Below, one piece after another: positions 7,279 to 15,350 of a stretch of 52,455 nucleotides of DNA. Location of the stretch: the NCBI GenBank assembly GCA_019636275.1, contig JAHBXY010000052.1, forward strand, positions 1 to 52,455, in the 5' to 3' direction. The stretch comes from Planctomycetota bacterium (GTDB taxonomy: Bacteria > Planctomycetota > J058). Position 1 is the stretch's first letter, and each line of letters starts with the position of its first letter. Below the pieces are notes generated by a model, which was given only the letters and a program-made list of their open reading frames with translations, was not told the DNA's origin and searched no databases. The translations under genes were made by a program, and so were the position numbers.

Positions 7279-8766
7279 ATGAGCGAGGTGACCGGGGGGC
7301 GACCCGAGCTGACGGGGCTGCGCCGGCGCGCGCTCGGTAACACGGCCTGGACCGTGTTCGGCCTGGGCGCGGCGAACGTCATTCGCCTCGGCGGCAACGT
7401 CGTCCTGGCCGGGCTCCTCTTCCCCGAGGCCTTCGGGCTCATGGCCATCTGCGCCGTGTTCATCCAGGGCCTGTGGCTGTTCTCGGACGTCGGCACCGGG
7501 CCGGCGATCGTGCAGAGCGAGCGCGGCGACGACCCCGCCTTCCTCGACACGGCCTGGACGCTGCAGCTCCTCCGCGGCGCGGCCCTGTGCCTCGCGTCGG
7601 CGGCCCTCGCCTGGCCGGTGGCCGCGTTCTATGGCGCGAGCGACCCGCTCGCCCGCGACCTCGTCTACTACCTGCCGGCGGTCGGCCTCACGGCGGTCCT
7701 CGACGGCGCGGTCTCCAGCCGCGTGCACAGCTACTCGCGCCACCTGCGCGTGCGGGAGCTCACGCTGCTCGAGCTCCTCTACCAGGCGCTCTCCATGCTC
7801 GTCATGGTCGGGCTGGCCTGGGCCTACGCCAGCGTGTGGGCGCTCGTCGCCGGGTCGCTGGTGAAGAGCGCGCTGCGCGCCGCCCTCTCGCACCTCGTCC
7901 TCGAGGGGCCGCCCAACCGCCTGCGCATCGAGCGCGCGGCGGCGCACGCGCAGCTCCGCTTCGGCGCGTGGGTGCTCGTGAGCACGGTGCTCACCTTCCT
8001 GGCCGCGCAGTTGGACCGGCTGCTCCTCGGCCGGCTGGTGCCGCTCGACCTCCTGGGCGTCTACGGCATGGCGCTGGCGCTCTCGACGCTGCCGGTTTAC
8101 GCGCTGGCGCAGGTGAGCGCGAAGGTCGTGTTCCCCGTGCTCAGCCGCCTGGAGCGGGGGCCGGCGCAGACGGCCGAGGCGGCCCGCGTCCGGGTGGCGC
8201 TCGTCGTCTGCGGGGCCGGCCTCGTCTCCGCCGTCTACCCGGCGGGGCCGGCGCTGATCGGCCTGCTCTACGACGAGCGCTATGCGGCGGCCGGGTGGAT
8301 CCTCCAGGTGCTCCTCGTCGGCGGCTGGTTCCAGCTCCTCGACGCGCCGAGCACGTCGTTCTTGCTCGCGCGCGGCGAGACGCGCGCGGTCGCCGTGGGC
8401 AACGCGGCCAGGCTCGCGGCGCTGCTCGCGCTCCTGCCGCTCGGCTTCGCGACGTTCGGCTTCGCCGGCGCCGTGGCCGGCGTCGCCCTCGCCGACGTGG
8501 CCCGGTACGGCGCCAGCGCCGTGATCGTGCGCCGGCGCGGCCTGCGCATCCTGCGCCTCGACGCCGCGCTCACGGGCGCCGTGGCCGCCACCTGCGCCCT
8601 CGGCGTGGGCGCCGCGGGGCTGGCCCAGGCCGAGGGCGCTGGCAGGCTCGTCTCGCTCGTGGCCGCCGCAGGCGCCGGCGGGCTCCCCTGGGCTGCGCTC
8701 GGCCTGGCGGTGGCCTGGCGCCGCGGGTCTCGGCCCGGAGCCTCCGCCCAGGTCGCGGCGGGCTGA
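7279..8766 (+). CDS. polysaccharide flippase (Wzx/PST family)
   Basis: A 495-residue integral membrane protein with about 12-14 hydrophobic segments. The N-terminal GNTAWTVFGLGAANVIRLGGNVVLAGLL and LFPEAFGLMAICAVF are characteristic of PST-type lipid-linked oligosaccharide exporters of the MOP superfamily. It should move undecaprenyl-linked glycan made by the neighbouring glycosyltransferases across the inner membrane. Start ATG 7279 has a GAGAGAGG ribosome site. No polymerase (Wzy) or chain-length gene is present in the window, so the cluster is either split or makes a short glycan. Confidence 0.88.
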   Translation: MSEVTGGRPELTGLRRRALGNTAWTVFGLGAANVIRLGGNVVLAGLLFPEAFGLMAICAVFIQGLWLFSDVGTGPAIVQSERGDDPAFLDTAWTLQLLRGAALCLASAALAWPVAAFYGASDPLARDLVYYLPAVGLTAVLDGAVSSRVHSYSRHLRVRELTLLELLYQALSMLVMVGLAWAYASVWALVAGSLVKSALRAALSHLVLEGPPNRLRIERAAAHAQLRFGAWVLVSTVLTFLAAQLDRLLLGRLVPLDLLGVYGMALALSTLPVYALAQVSAKVVFPVLSRLERGPAQTAEAARVRVALVVCGAGLVSAVYPAGPALIGLLYDERYAAAGWILQVLLVGGWFQLLDAPSTSFLLARGETRAVAVGNAARLAALLALLPLGFATFGFAGAVAGVALADVARYGASAVIVRRRGLRILRLDAALTGAVAATCALGVGAAGLAQAEGAGRLVSLVAAAGAGGLPWAALGLAVAWRRGSRPGASAQVAAG

Positions 8767-8918
8767 CGGCCCCGGGGTAGCCCCCGTGCCCGCAGGTCCA
8801 CGTGTCGAAAACGGGTGGAGAAGCGGCCGGCGCTCTCCACCGAGGGCGTCGCGGCGGGCTCCGGAGGGGTCCGCGCGGTCGCCCTTCGACCGCCCGGATG
8901 GGGGGTCGCCCCCACCCC

Positions 8919-8948
8919 TTGACCATTGGCTGGTGACCAGTGTATTCC
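8919..8948 (+). promoter_or_regulatory. sigma-70 promoter with internal operator-like palindrome
   Basis: TTGACC (8919-8924), an 18-bp spacer and TATTCC (8943-8948) form a good promoter for the small gene at 8973. An 11-bp palindrome CTGGTGACCAG (8930-8940) lies inside the spacer, where a bound repressor would block polymerase. The same CTGGTNACCAG form occurs at 13068-13078. Confidence 0.6.
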
Positions 8949-8972
8949 TCCTTTCGGGTCGGGGAGGTGGTC

Positions 8973-9248
8973 ATGGTCGGTCGTCGGAGGGGTCCTCGCA
9001 GGCAGGCGGGAGCGCGCAAGCTCCCGCCGATGCGAGGTGCGGGGGGCGCGCGCCTGTTCGAGGAGGCGCTCGTCTGGTGTCACCGCGGCCACGCACGGGT
9101 GACGTGGACGGCGACCCGTGGTTGCCACACGGTAGGGTGCCACGTCGAGGTGCCGAGGGCGGCCGGCGCGCCCCCGGCGGTCGGCGACGGGCGCAGCTTC
9201 GTCGAGGCCTACCTGGCCTGCCGGCGGGCCCTCGACCGCGCGCCCTGA
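8973..9248 (+). CDS. small hypothetical protein
   Basis: A 91-residue protein I do not recognise. It has a basic N-terminus (MVGRRRGPRRQAGARK) and a central part with Cys and His residues (WCHRGHARVTWTATRGCHTVGCHVE) that could bind a metal or form a small beta domain. A helical end (GRSFVEAYLACRRALDRA) follows. The start is supported by GGAGGTGG four bases upstream and by a promoter at 8919-8948. It converges with the AI-2E permease gene. Its separate, apparently regulated promoter argues that it is a real gene. Confidence 0.6.
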   Translation: MVGRRRGPRRQAGARKLPPMRGAGGARLFEEALVWCHRGHARVTWTATRGCHTVGCHVEVPRAAGAPPAVGDGRSFVEAYLACRRALDRAP

Positions 9249-9277
9249 GCGGCGTTGACGCACCCCACTGAGCCGCG

Positions 9278-10369
9278 TCAGGCGGGCGCGGCGCCGGTCG
9301 CGGCGTCGCCGCTCTGGGTCTGCTCGTCGAGCTCCTCCACGTCGGCCGTGCGGCTGAGCATGAGCGCCAGCGGGCGCAGCGCCGGCACGTGGGCGCAGGC
9401 GATGATGATCGTCGCCGTGAGCGGCACCGCCACGACGGCGCCGCCGGGGCCCCACAGCCAGGCCCAGAAGACCACCGCCAGGAGCACGACGAGCGGGGAG
9501 ATCGACAGGCGCCGGCCCATGAGCAGCGGGTGGATGTAGTTGCCGAACACCTGCTGGATGATGATCACGCCCAGGGCCGTGGCCACGCCGCCGGCCAGGC
9601 CCAGCGTGACGAGCGCCACGAGCGAGGCCAGGGCGCCGGCGATGATCGGGCCCACGTTGGGCACGAAGTCGAGCACGAACGTGACGATGAACCAGATCAC
9701 GACGAACGGCACGTCCATGAACCACAGCCACAGGGCGGTGGCCAGCGCGGTGAGGAACGAGATCCCCGCCTGAACGACGATGAACGTGCGCACCTGGCGC
9801 GTCGTCGCGGAGACGGCGTCCATGAGGGCCTCGGAGCGCCCGGCCGACATGGCCGTCGTCGCCTTGGCCCGCCAGCGGTCGGCCTCGACGAGCATGAGGA
9901 GCACGCAGAAGAGCACGAAGACGAGGCCGGCGAGCAGCTCGGTCAGGCTGCGCGCCGTCGTCTGCGCCCACGCCAGGACCGGCCCGAGGAGGTCCTGCCC
10001 GTCGGCCGGCACGGGCAGGCCGCGCGCCTCGAGCCACCCGGCGAGCTCCTCCCAGCGGGCGCCGCCCTCCTGCGCGTAGACCTCCAGCCGCTCGCGCGCG
10101 ACGCGGTAGACGGCGATCCAGAGGCCCGCCAGGAGGCCGCCGATGACGGCGACGATGAGCAGCATGGTGGCGACGACCGCGACCCACTCGAACCGCTCGG
10201 GGAGCCGCCGCCGGAGCCCGTCGTGGACCGGCCACACGAGCACGGTGATGAAGAAGGCGAACACCAGCGGCATCGTGATGAAGTAGGTCGCGCGCAGGGC
10301 CGCCGCGACGAGCACCACGGCGATCAGGGCGAGCAGGACGTTGCGGGTCCGGTCGTAGGTGTCGGCCAT
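9278..10369 (-). CDS. AI-2E family transporter (PF01594-type permease)
   Basis: A 363-residue membrane protein with the family's layout: an N-terminal helical pair, a soluble loop (residues about 95-150), then the conserved block FVLDFVPNVGPIIAG followed by VFGNYIHPLLMGRRL and a further helical pair. Family members export small molecules, or in some cases run as Na+/H+ antiporters; despite the name most have nothing to do with autoinducer-2. The C-terminal tail (ADVEELDEQTQSGDAATG) is hydrophilic and probably cytoplasmic. Start ATG 10369 fits the first helix. It is divergent from the hybrid kinase gene, 121 bases apart. Confidence 0.88.
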   Translation of the reverse strand: MADTYDRTRNVLLALIAVVLVAAALRATYFITMPLVFAFFITVLVWPVHDGLRRRLPERFEWVAVVATMLLIVAVIGGLLAGLWIAVYRVARERLEVYAQEGGARWEELAGWLEARGLPVPADGQDLLGPVLAWAQTTARSLTELLAGLVFVLFCVLLMLVEADRWRAKATTAMSAGRSEALMDAVSATTRQVRTFIVVQAGISFLTALATALWLWFMDVPFVVIWFIVTFVLDFVPNVGPIIAGALASLVALVTLGLAGGVATALGVIIIQQVFGNYIHPLLMGRRLSISPLVVLLAVVFWAWLWGPGGAVVAVPLTATIIIACAHVPALRPLALMLSRTADVEELDEQTQSGDAATGAAPA

Positions 10370-10490
10370 GGCTCTCGTTCGCGAAGGAGAGCAAGGGGCG
10401 CGCCGCGGGCGACCGGATCGTCGCGGGCCGACCGGGCCTGGCGTTGCGCGCCTTGCGCCCGGGTCGCCCCTGCTCGACCATGGGTCGCCC

Positions 10491-12485
10491 ATGACCGATC
10501 CGCTCGGCGACCTGGGCCGTCGCGTGGCCGACCTCGAGGCGGAGAACCGGGCGCTCCGGGCCCGCCTCCCCGGGGCCGCGCCCGACGACCCGCCGACGCG
10601 TGAGCTGCTCGAGGCGATCCTGAGCACGCACGTGAGCGCGGTGCTCGTGTTCGACCCGGCAGGCCGCATCCGCTGGGCCAACGACCGCGCCGAGCGCGTC
10701 CTCGGGCTCACCCGGAGCGCGATCCTCGAGCGCACCTACGACGACCCCGCCTGGCGCATCACCGACGAGCACGGCGGCCCCATGCGCGACGAGGACCTGC
10801 CCTTCCGGCGCGTGCGCTCGAGCGGGGCGCCGGCCGTGGACGTGCGCATGGCGATCGAGTGGCCCGACGGCAGCCGCAAGGCCCTGTCGGTCAACGGCGC
10901 GCCCCTCCACGACGCGACGGGCGCCCTGCGGAGCATCGTCTTCACCGTGACGGACATCACCGCCCTGCAGGAGGGGGAGCGCCGGGCCCGCGAGCAGGAG
11001 GCGGCGCTCCGCGCCGCGCTCCACGCCGCGCGCGTGGGCACCTGGGCCTGGGACGTGGCCACGGGGGCCGTGCGCTGGTCGGACAACGTCGAGGAGATCT
11101 TCGGGCTCGCGCCCGGCGCGTTCGCGGGCACCTACCAGGCCTACCTGGACCTGATCCCGCCTGGCGAGCGCCCGGACCTGCTCCAGGCGATCGAGCGCAG
11201 CCTGGCCGGGCAGACCGACACGTACTCCGTCGTCCACTCGATCCGCTCGCCCGGCGGCGCCGTCCGCTGGCTCGCCTGTCGCGGCGACGTGGTCCGCGAC
11301 GCCGACGGGCGGCCCCTGCGCATGACGGGCACGGTGAGCGACGTGACCGACCGCCGGCGCCTCGAGGAGCAGCTCCAGCGCGCGGCGCGCGTGGAGAGCG
11401 TCGGCCGTCTCGCCGGCGGCGTGGCGCACGACATGAACAACATCCTCACCGCGGTCCGCGGCTTCGTCGACCTCGCCGCGCAGCGGCTGCCCCCGGGCGG
11501 CCCGGTGGCCGACCTCCTGCGCGGCGCGGCGGCCGCGGCCGAGGGCGGCGCCGCGCTGACGCGCCAGCTCCTCACGGTCGCCAGCCGGCAGCCCGGCAGC
11601 CCGCGGGTGGTCGACCTGACCGAGGTCGTGCGCCGCGCCGAGCCCGTCCTGGGCCGGCTGCTGCGGGAGGACGTCGAGCTGACGCTCGTCCTCACGACGG
11701 CGCCCACCCCGGTGTCGATCGACCCCGGCCAGCTCGAGCAGGTCCTCTACAACCTCGCGGCGAACGCCCGCGACGCCATGCCCGGCGGGGGCCGCCTCGT
11801 CGTGAGCACGCGGCTCGACGAGGCCAGCGCCGCGGGCGGCGCGCGCGTCGTGCTCGAGGTGCGCGACACGGGGCAGGGGATCGCGCCCGAGCACCTCGAG
11901 CGGCTGTTCGAGCCGTTCTTCACCACGAAGCCCCCCGGCAAGGGCACGGGGCTCGGGCTGCCGACCTGCTACGGGATCGTGCGCGAGCGGGGCGGGGCCC
12001 TCACCGTCGACAGCCAGCCCGGCCAGGGCGCCACGTTCACCGTCCACCTGCCGCGGGCCGCGGGCCCGGCGGAGCCCCTGGACGTCGCGCGGGCGCCGCG
12101 CGCCCCGGGGCCCGCCCTCCGCGGCGCCGTGCTCGTCGTCGAGGACGAGCCGCTCGTGCGCGACATGCTCGAGACGTGCCTGCGCGGCGCCGGCCTGGCC
12201 GTCCTGACCGCGCCGGACGGCCAGGCCGCCCTCGACCTGCTCGCCGCCCACGACGGGCCGCTCGATCTGCTGGTGACCGACGTGGTCATGCCCCGTCTGG
12301 GCGGGATCGCCCTCGCCGAGCAGGTGCGCCGCCTGCGGCCCGGGGCGCGGATCCTCCTCCTGTCCGGCTACACCGAGGAGCTGGAGGCGGCGAGCGTCGC
12401 GGGCGACGCCTTCCTCGCCAAGCCCTTCACGCGCGACGACCTGCTGTCGTGCGTCGCCGCGCTCCTCGCCCCTCGACCTACATGA
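10491..12485 (+). CDS. PAS-PAS hybrid histidine kinase with C-terminal receiver
   Basis: A 664-residue soluble sensor kinase. A short coiled coil (LGRRVADLEAENRALRARL) is followed by two PAS domains (about 35-150 and 170-285; the second ends in the PAC-like TGTVSDVTDRRRLEEQL). The phospho-acceptor is His313 in GGVAHDMNNIL, typical of NtrB-like HisKA domains. The ATPase boxes are NLAANARDAMP, RDTGQGIAPE and GTGLGLPTC. The C-terminal receiver has Asp597 in LLVTDVVMPRLGG and the switch Lys in FLAKPF. No membrane segment is seen, so it senses a cytoplasmic cue. The start was placed at MTDPLGDLG, immediately before the coiled coil. The stop overlaps the next gene by four bases (ATGA). Confidence 0.92.
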   Translation: MTDPLGDLGRRVADLEAENRALRARLPGAAPDDPPTRELLEAILSTHVSAVLVFDPAGRIRWANDRAERVLGLTRSAILERTYDDPAWRITDEHGGPMRDEDLPFRRVRSSGAPAVDVRMAIEWPDGSRKALSVNGAPLHDATGALRSIVFTVTDITALQEGERRAREQEAALRAALHAARVGTWAWDVATGAVRWSDNVEEIFGLAPGAFAGTYQAYLDLIPPGERPDLLQAIERSLAGQTDTYSVVHSIRSPGGAVRWLACRGDVVRDADGRPLRMTGTVSDVTDRRRLEEQLQRAARVESVGRLAGGVAHDMNNILTAVRGFVDLAAQRLPPGGPVADLLRGAAAAAEGGAALTRQLLTVASRQPGSPRVVDLTEVVRRAEPVLGRLLREDVELTLVLTTAPTPVSIDPGQLEQVLYNLAANARDAMPGGGRLVVSTRLDEASAAGGARVVLEVRDTGQGIAPEHLERLFEPFFTTKPPGKGTGLGLPTCYGIVRERGGALTVDSQPGQGATFTVHLPRAAGPAEPLDVARAPRAPGPALRGAVLVVEDEPLVRDMLETCLRGAGLAVLTAPDGQAALDLLAAHDGPLDLLVTDVVMPRLGGIALAEQVRRLRPGARILLLSGYTEELEAASVAGDAFLAKPFTRDDLLSCVAALLAPRPT

Positions 12486-13036
12486 TCCTCTACTCGCAGG
12501 CGCTCTACCGCTGGTGCGAGCCGCTGCTGTGGCCGTTCGAGCGGCGGGTGCCCTTCCGCGAGCAGGCGGGCGCCGCGCCCGGGGCGGGCGCGCGCGTCGA
12601 CGTGGTCATGATCGGCCTGGGCCGCTACGGGCGCTCGCTCGCCCACGGGCTCGAGCAGCGCGGGCTGGCGGTCCTCGGCGTCGACGTCGACCCCGAGGCC
12701 GTGCGCGCGCGCCGGGCGCTCGGCAAGCCGGCCCTCTACGGCGACGCCGCCGACCCCGGCCTCACGGCGGAGCTCCCGCTCGAGCCGCCGCCGTGGGTCG
12801 TGATCGCGATCCCGCCCCACCCGACCGGCCTGAGCCACGCCGACCCGCGTCGGGCGCTGCTCCACGCCCTGCGCGAGCGCGGCGCGACGAAGGTGGGCGT
12901 GATCGCCCGCGACGAGGTGGAGGCGGCGGAGCTGGAGCGGGGCGGCGCGGCCCTGGTCCTGCAGCCCTTCCCGGACGCCGCCGTGCGCGCGGTCGAGCGG
13001 ATCACGGAGGAGCTGGCCGTCCGGCCGGAGCCCTGA
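12482..13036 (+). CDS. orphan TrkA-N/RCK NAD-binding protein (Kef-type C-terminal piece)
   Basis: A 184-residue protein with a Rossmann dinucleotide site, VMIGLGRYGRSLAHGL (G-x-G-x-x-G), and the acidic second strand VLGVDVDPE. This matches the TrkA-N domain that gates potassium channels and Kef-type antiporters. The first 28 residues (YSQALYRWCEPLLWPFERR) resemble the linker between the antiporter membrane domain and its TrkA-N domain, yet no membrane domain is encoded. It is translationally coupled to the hybrid kinase (ATGA overlap). It may be a soluble NAD(H) sensor or regulator of a transporter encoded elsewhere, or a remnant of a truncated antiporter. Confidence 0.75.
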   Translation: MILYSQALYRWCEPLLWPFERRVPFREQAGAAPGAGARVDVVMIGLGRYGRSLAHGLEQRGLAVLGVDVDPEAVRARRALGKPALYGDAADPGLTAELPLEPPPWVVIAIPPHPTGLSHADPRRALLHALRERGATKVGVIARDEVEAAELERGGAALVLQPFPDAAVRAVERITEELAVRPEP

Positions 13037-13147
13037 TGGGTGTGCTCGACGGCTGCGGGCGACGATGCTGGTCACCAGGACCCAGCCGCGAGAGTCGATT
13101 GCTTCACGCGCTCTGACAGCGGCGACCGGTTGTCGTGATGAGCGAGA

Positions 13148-13247
13148 ACGGTCACCTCGGACACCGAGGTGGCACCGAGGACTCCTAGGGATCTTTCTAC
13201 AAGGCTCTCGGTGCCCTCGGTGTGTCCTCGGTGACCTCGGTGACCGT
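13148..13247. repeat. imperfect inverted repeat of CACCGAGG units
   Basis: A left arm starting ACGGTCACC (13148-13156) pairs with GGTGACCGT (13239-13247). Between them run several CACCGAGG units, on one strand to the left of a short TTTCTACAA loop and on the other strand to its right, so the whole can fold into a long imperfect hairpin. The right arm carries one extra unit. It sits in the 412-base gene-free stretch 13037-13448, which otherwise holds only a CTGGTCACCAG palindrome (13068-13078). Terminator, REP-like element or small mobile repeat are all possible. Confidence 0.6.
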
Positions 13248-13448
13248 ATTCTACTCGTCAGAGCAACGGTCAGCGCGGTGAGCCCCCGCGGCGTCGCCCT
13301 CGCCGGCAGGCCGACTCCACGTCTCCCCGTGGCGGGACGCCCGCGGCGCGGCGCGGCGCTCGTTGGCCGCCGCCGCCTTGCGCCGCCGGGGTCCGGCCGG
13401 GGCACACGCCGTGCGCGAGCCTCGGTGCCGACCAGGCGGGAGCCAGCC

Positions 13449-14915
13449 GTGGGTGCGAACGCGTGGGTGGTGGGCCGTGACCGGGGGCGCCCGAGGGTGC
13501 GCGCCCTGATGACGGCCTCGGTCGTCGTCGTCGTGGGGCTCGCGCTGGCGCTCCTGGTCGGCGCCCTGTGGACGTCGCGCACGGTCTCGCGGGCCATGCG
13601 AGCGGCCGAGGAGGGCATCTGGGTGCTCGCGGCCGCGCAGGAGGTGGACCAGGGCCTCCGGGAGTTCCACCGCCTGGCGAACCTGTGGGTCGCCACGGGC
13701 GAGGTCGAGGTCGAGGCCGCGCGGCGCGCCGCCGAGGACGAGGTGAGCGACGCGCTGGCGCGGCTCGGCGCCGTCGTCCGGAGGCCGGACGAGGCCCGGC
13801 GCGCGGCGACCCTGACCGGCCGCGTCGACACGTACCTGAATGCGCGACGGACGCTCGAGGCGCGCGACCTCCCGCTCGACCAGCTCCTGCCCGCGCTCCG
13901 GCCCGCCCTCGAGCGGGCGATCGGCAGCAGCACGTCCTTCCAGGAGGTCGTGCGGGCGAACGTCGACGAGGCAAACGCCGCGGTGCACGACGCGCTGCAT
14001 GCCCAGGCGATCACGGTGGGGGTGACGGCCGGTCTGCTCGTCGTCGGGCTGGCCGCGCTCGGCCTCGGGGTGAGCGCCCTGCTCGTCCGGCCGCTGGTCG
14101 AGCTCCGCGACGCCGTGCGCCGCTTCCGGCGCGGCGACGAGGACGTCCGCGCGCCCGCGTGCGCCCTGCGCGAGCCGCACGAGCTCGCGGCGGGGATCGA
14201 CGACATGATCGCCACGATCGGCCAGCAGCGGCGCCGCCAGCTCGAGTTCCTCGCGGGGGTCGCCCACGACCTGCGCACCCCGCTCGCCGCCCTCAAGCTC
14301 CAGGTGCAGGCGATCGAGCGGCAGGCCGCCCCGGTCACGCCGGAGCGCCTCCGTCTGCTCGACCGACAGCTCGACCGCCTCGCGCGCATGGTCGGCGACC
14401 TCCTCGACGCCACCCGGATCGAGTCCGGGCACCTGGAGCTGACGCCCGCCGACGTCGACCTGCGCCAGGTGGCCCGGGCGGTCGTCGAGCTGTACGCGCC
14501 GACGACGCAGACGCACCAGGTCACCCTGAGCTGCCCCGAGGACGCCGTCCGGGTCCGCGGGGACGGGCTTCGGCTGGAGCAGGTCGTCAGCAACCTGGTC
14601 AGCAACGCGATCAAGTACGCGCCGGACGGCGGCCCGGTCGAGGTGAGCGTCGCCGCGCGCGGCGAGGAGGCGGAGGTCGCCGTCTCGGACCGCGGCGTCG
14701 GGATCCGGCCGGAGGACGTCGACGACGTGTTCCTGCCCTTCCGCCGCCGCGCGGCCGCGGTGGCGCCGGGCGCCGGCCTGGGCCTTTCGATCGTCCGGCG
14801 GATCGTGGCCGCCCACGGCGGCCGGGTCGAGGTCGAGAGCGCCCCGGGCGTCGGGTCGACCTTCCGCGTGCGCCTGCCGCTCCTCCGGCCGCCCGCCGGC
14901 GGGGGGCCGGCGTGA
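13449..14915 (+). CDS. membrane sensor histidine kinase
   Basis: A 488-residue kinase with two transmembrane helices (about residues 21-45 and 190-215) bracketing an all-helical periplasmic domain of the four-helix-bundle type. Then come a HAMP-like segment (RPLVELRDAVRRFRRGDE) and HisKA with phospho-acceptor His273 in FLAGVAHDLRTPL. The ATPase boxes are NLVSNAIKYAPDGG, DRGVGIRPEDV and GLGLSIVRRIVAAHGG. The open frame begins far upstream in the repeat-bearing intergenic region; GTG 13449 was chosen because a GGGAG site precedes it and protein-like composition begins there, with ATG 13509 as an alternative. It overlaps its response regulator by four bases. Confidence 0.88.
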   Translation: MGANAWVVGRDRGRPRVRALMTASVVVVVGLALALLVGALWTSRTVSRAMRAAEEGIWVLAAAQEVDQGLREFHRLANLWVATGEVEVEAARRAAEDEVSDALARLGAVVRRPDEARRAATLTGRVDTYLNARRTLEARDLPLDQLLPALRPALERAIGSSTSFQEVVRANVDEANAAVHDALHAQAITVGVTAGLLVVGLAALGLGVSALLVRPLVELRDAVRRFRRGDEDVRAPACALREPHELAAGIDDMIATIGQQRRRQLEFLAGVAHDLRTPLAALKLQVQAIERQAAPVTPERLRLLDRQLDRLARMVGDLLDATRIESGHLELTPADVDLRQVARAVVELYAPTTQTHQVTLSCPEDAVRVRGDGLRLEQVVSNLVSNAIKYAPDGGPVEVSVAARGEEAEVAVSDRGVGIRPEDVDDVFLPFRRRAAAVAPGAGLGLSIVRRIVAAHGGRVEVESAPGVGSTFRVRLPLLRPPAGGGPA

Positions 14916-15322
14916 GCGAGGCCGCCCCGGCGAGGCCGGCGACCGTCCTCGTCGTCGACGACGACGACGACCTGGCCTGGATCGTCTGCGAGGTCCTCGC
15001 GGCCGAGGGCTTCGTCGTCCGTCGCGCGCGCGACGGCGTGGACGGGCTGCACCTCCTCGAGGCGGCGCTCCCCGACGTGGTGCTCATGGACGTGGAGATG
15101 CCTCACCTGACGGGGCCCGAGCTGTCCTACCGCATGCTCCTGCACGACCTGGGCATGGACGCCGTGCCCGTGGTCCTCGTCTCGGGCGTGGCCGAGCTCG
15201 ACGAGGTGGCCCGGCGCGTCGGGACGCCCTACCACCTCGCCAAGCCCTACGACCTCGACGAGCTCCTGACCCTGCTCCGGCGCGCGCTCGACGAGCGGCG
15301 CGCGCCGAACCCCCCGCGGTGA
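14912..15322 (+). CDS. single-domain response regulator
   Basis: A 136-residue CheY-like receiver. The acidic pocket is VVDDDDD, the phospho-acceptor Asp60 lies in VLMDVEMPHLTG, the conserved Ser in VLVSG, and the switch Lys in HLAKPYD. There is no output domain, so it acts by protein contact or as a phosphotransfer intermediate. The GTG start overlaps the kinase stop (GTGA), so the two form a cognate pair. It converges with the GAF kinase gene, 28 bases apart. Confidence 0.9.
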   Translation: MSEAAPARPATVLVVDDDDDLAWIVCEVLAAEGFVVRRARDGVDGLHLLEAALPDVVLMDVEMPHLTGPELSYRMLLHDLGMDAVPVVLVSGVAELDEVARRVGTPYHLAKPYDLDELLTLLRRALDERRAPNPPR

Positions 15323-15350
15323 CGGAGCGGCCGAGTCGGGAAGGCGCCCG

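Noticed and set aside
8280..12251. A 1323-codon open frame on the minus strand
   Set aside because: It is antisense to the hybrid kinase and in a shifted frame of the AI-2E gene; its composition is low-complexity Arg/Ala/Gly.
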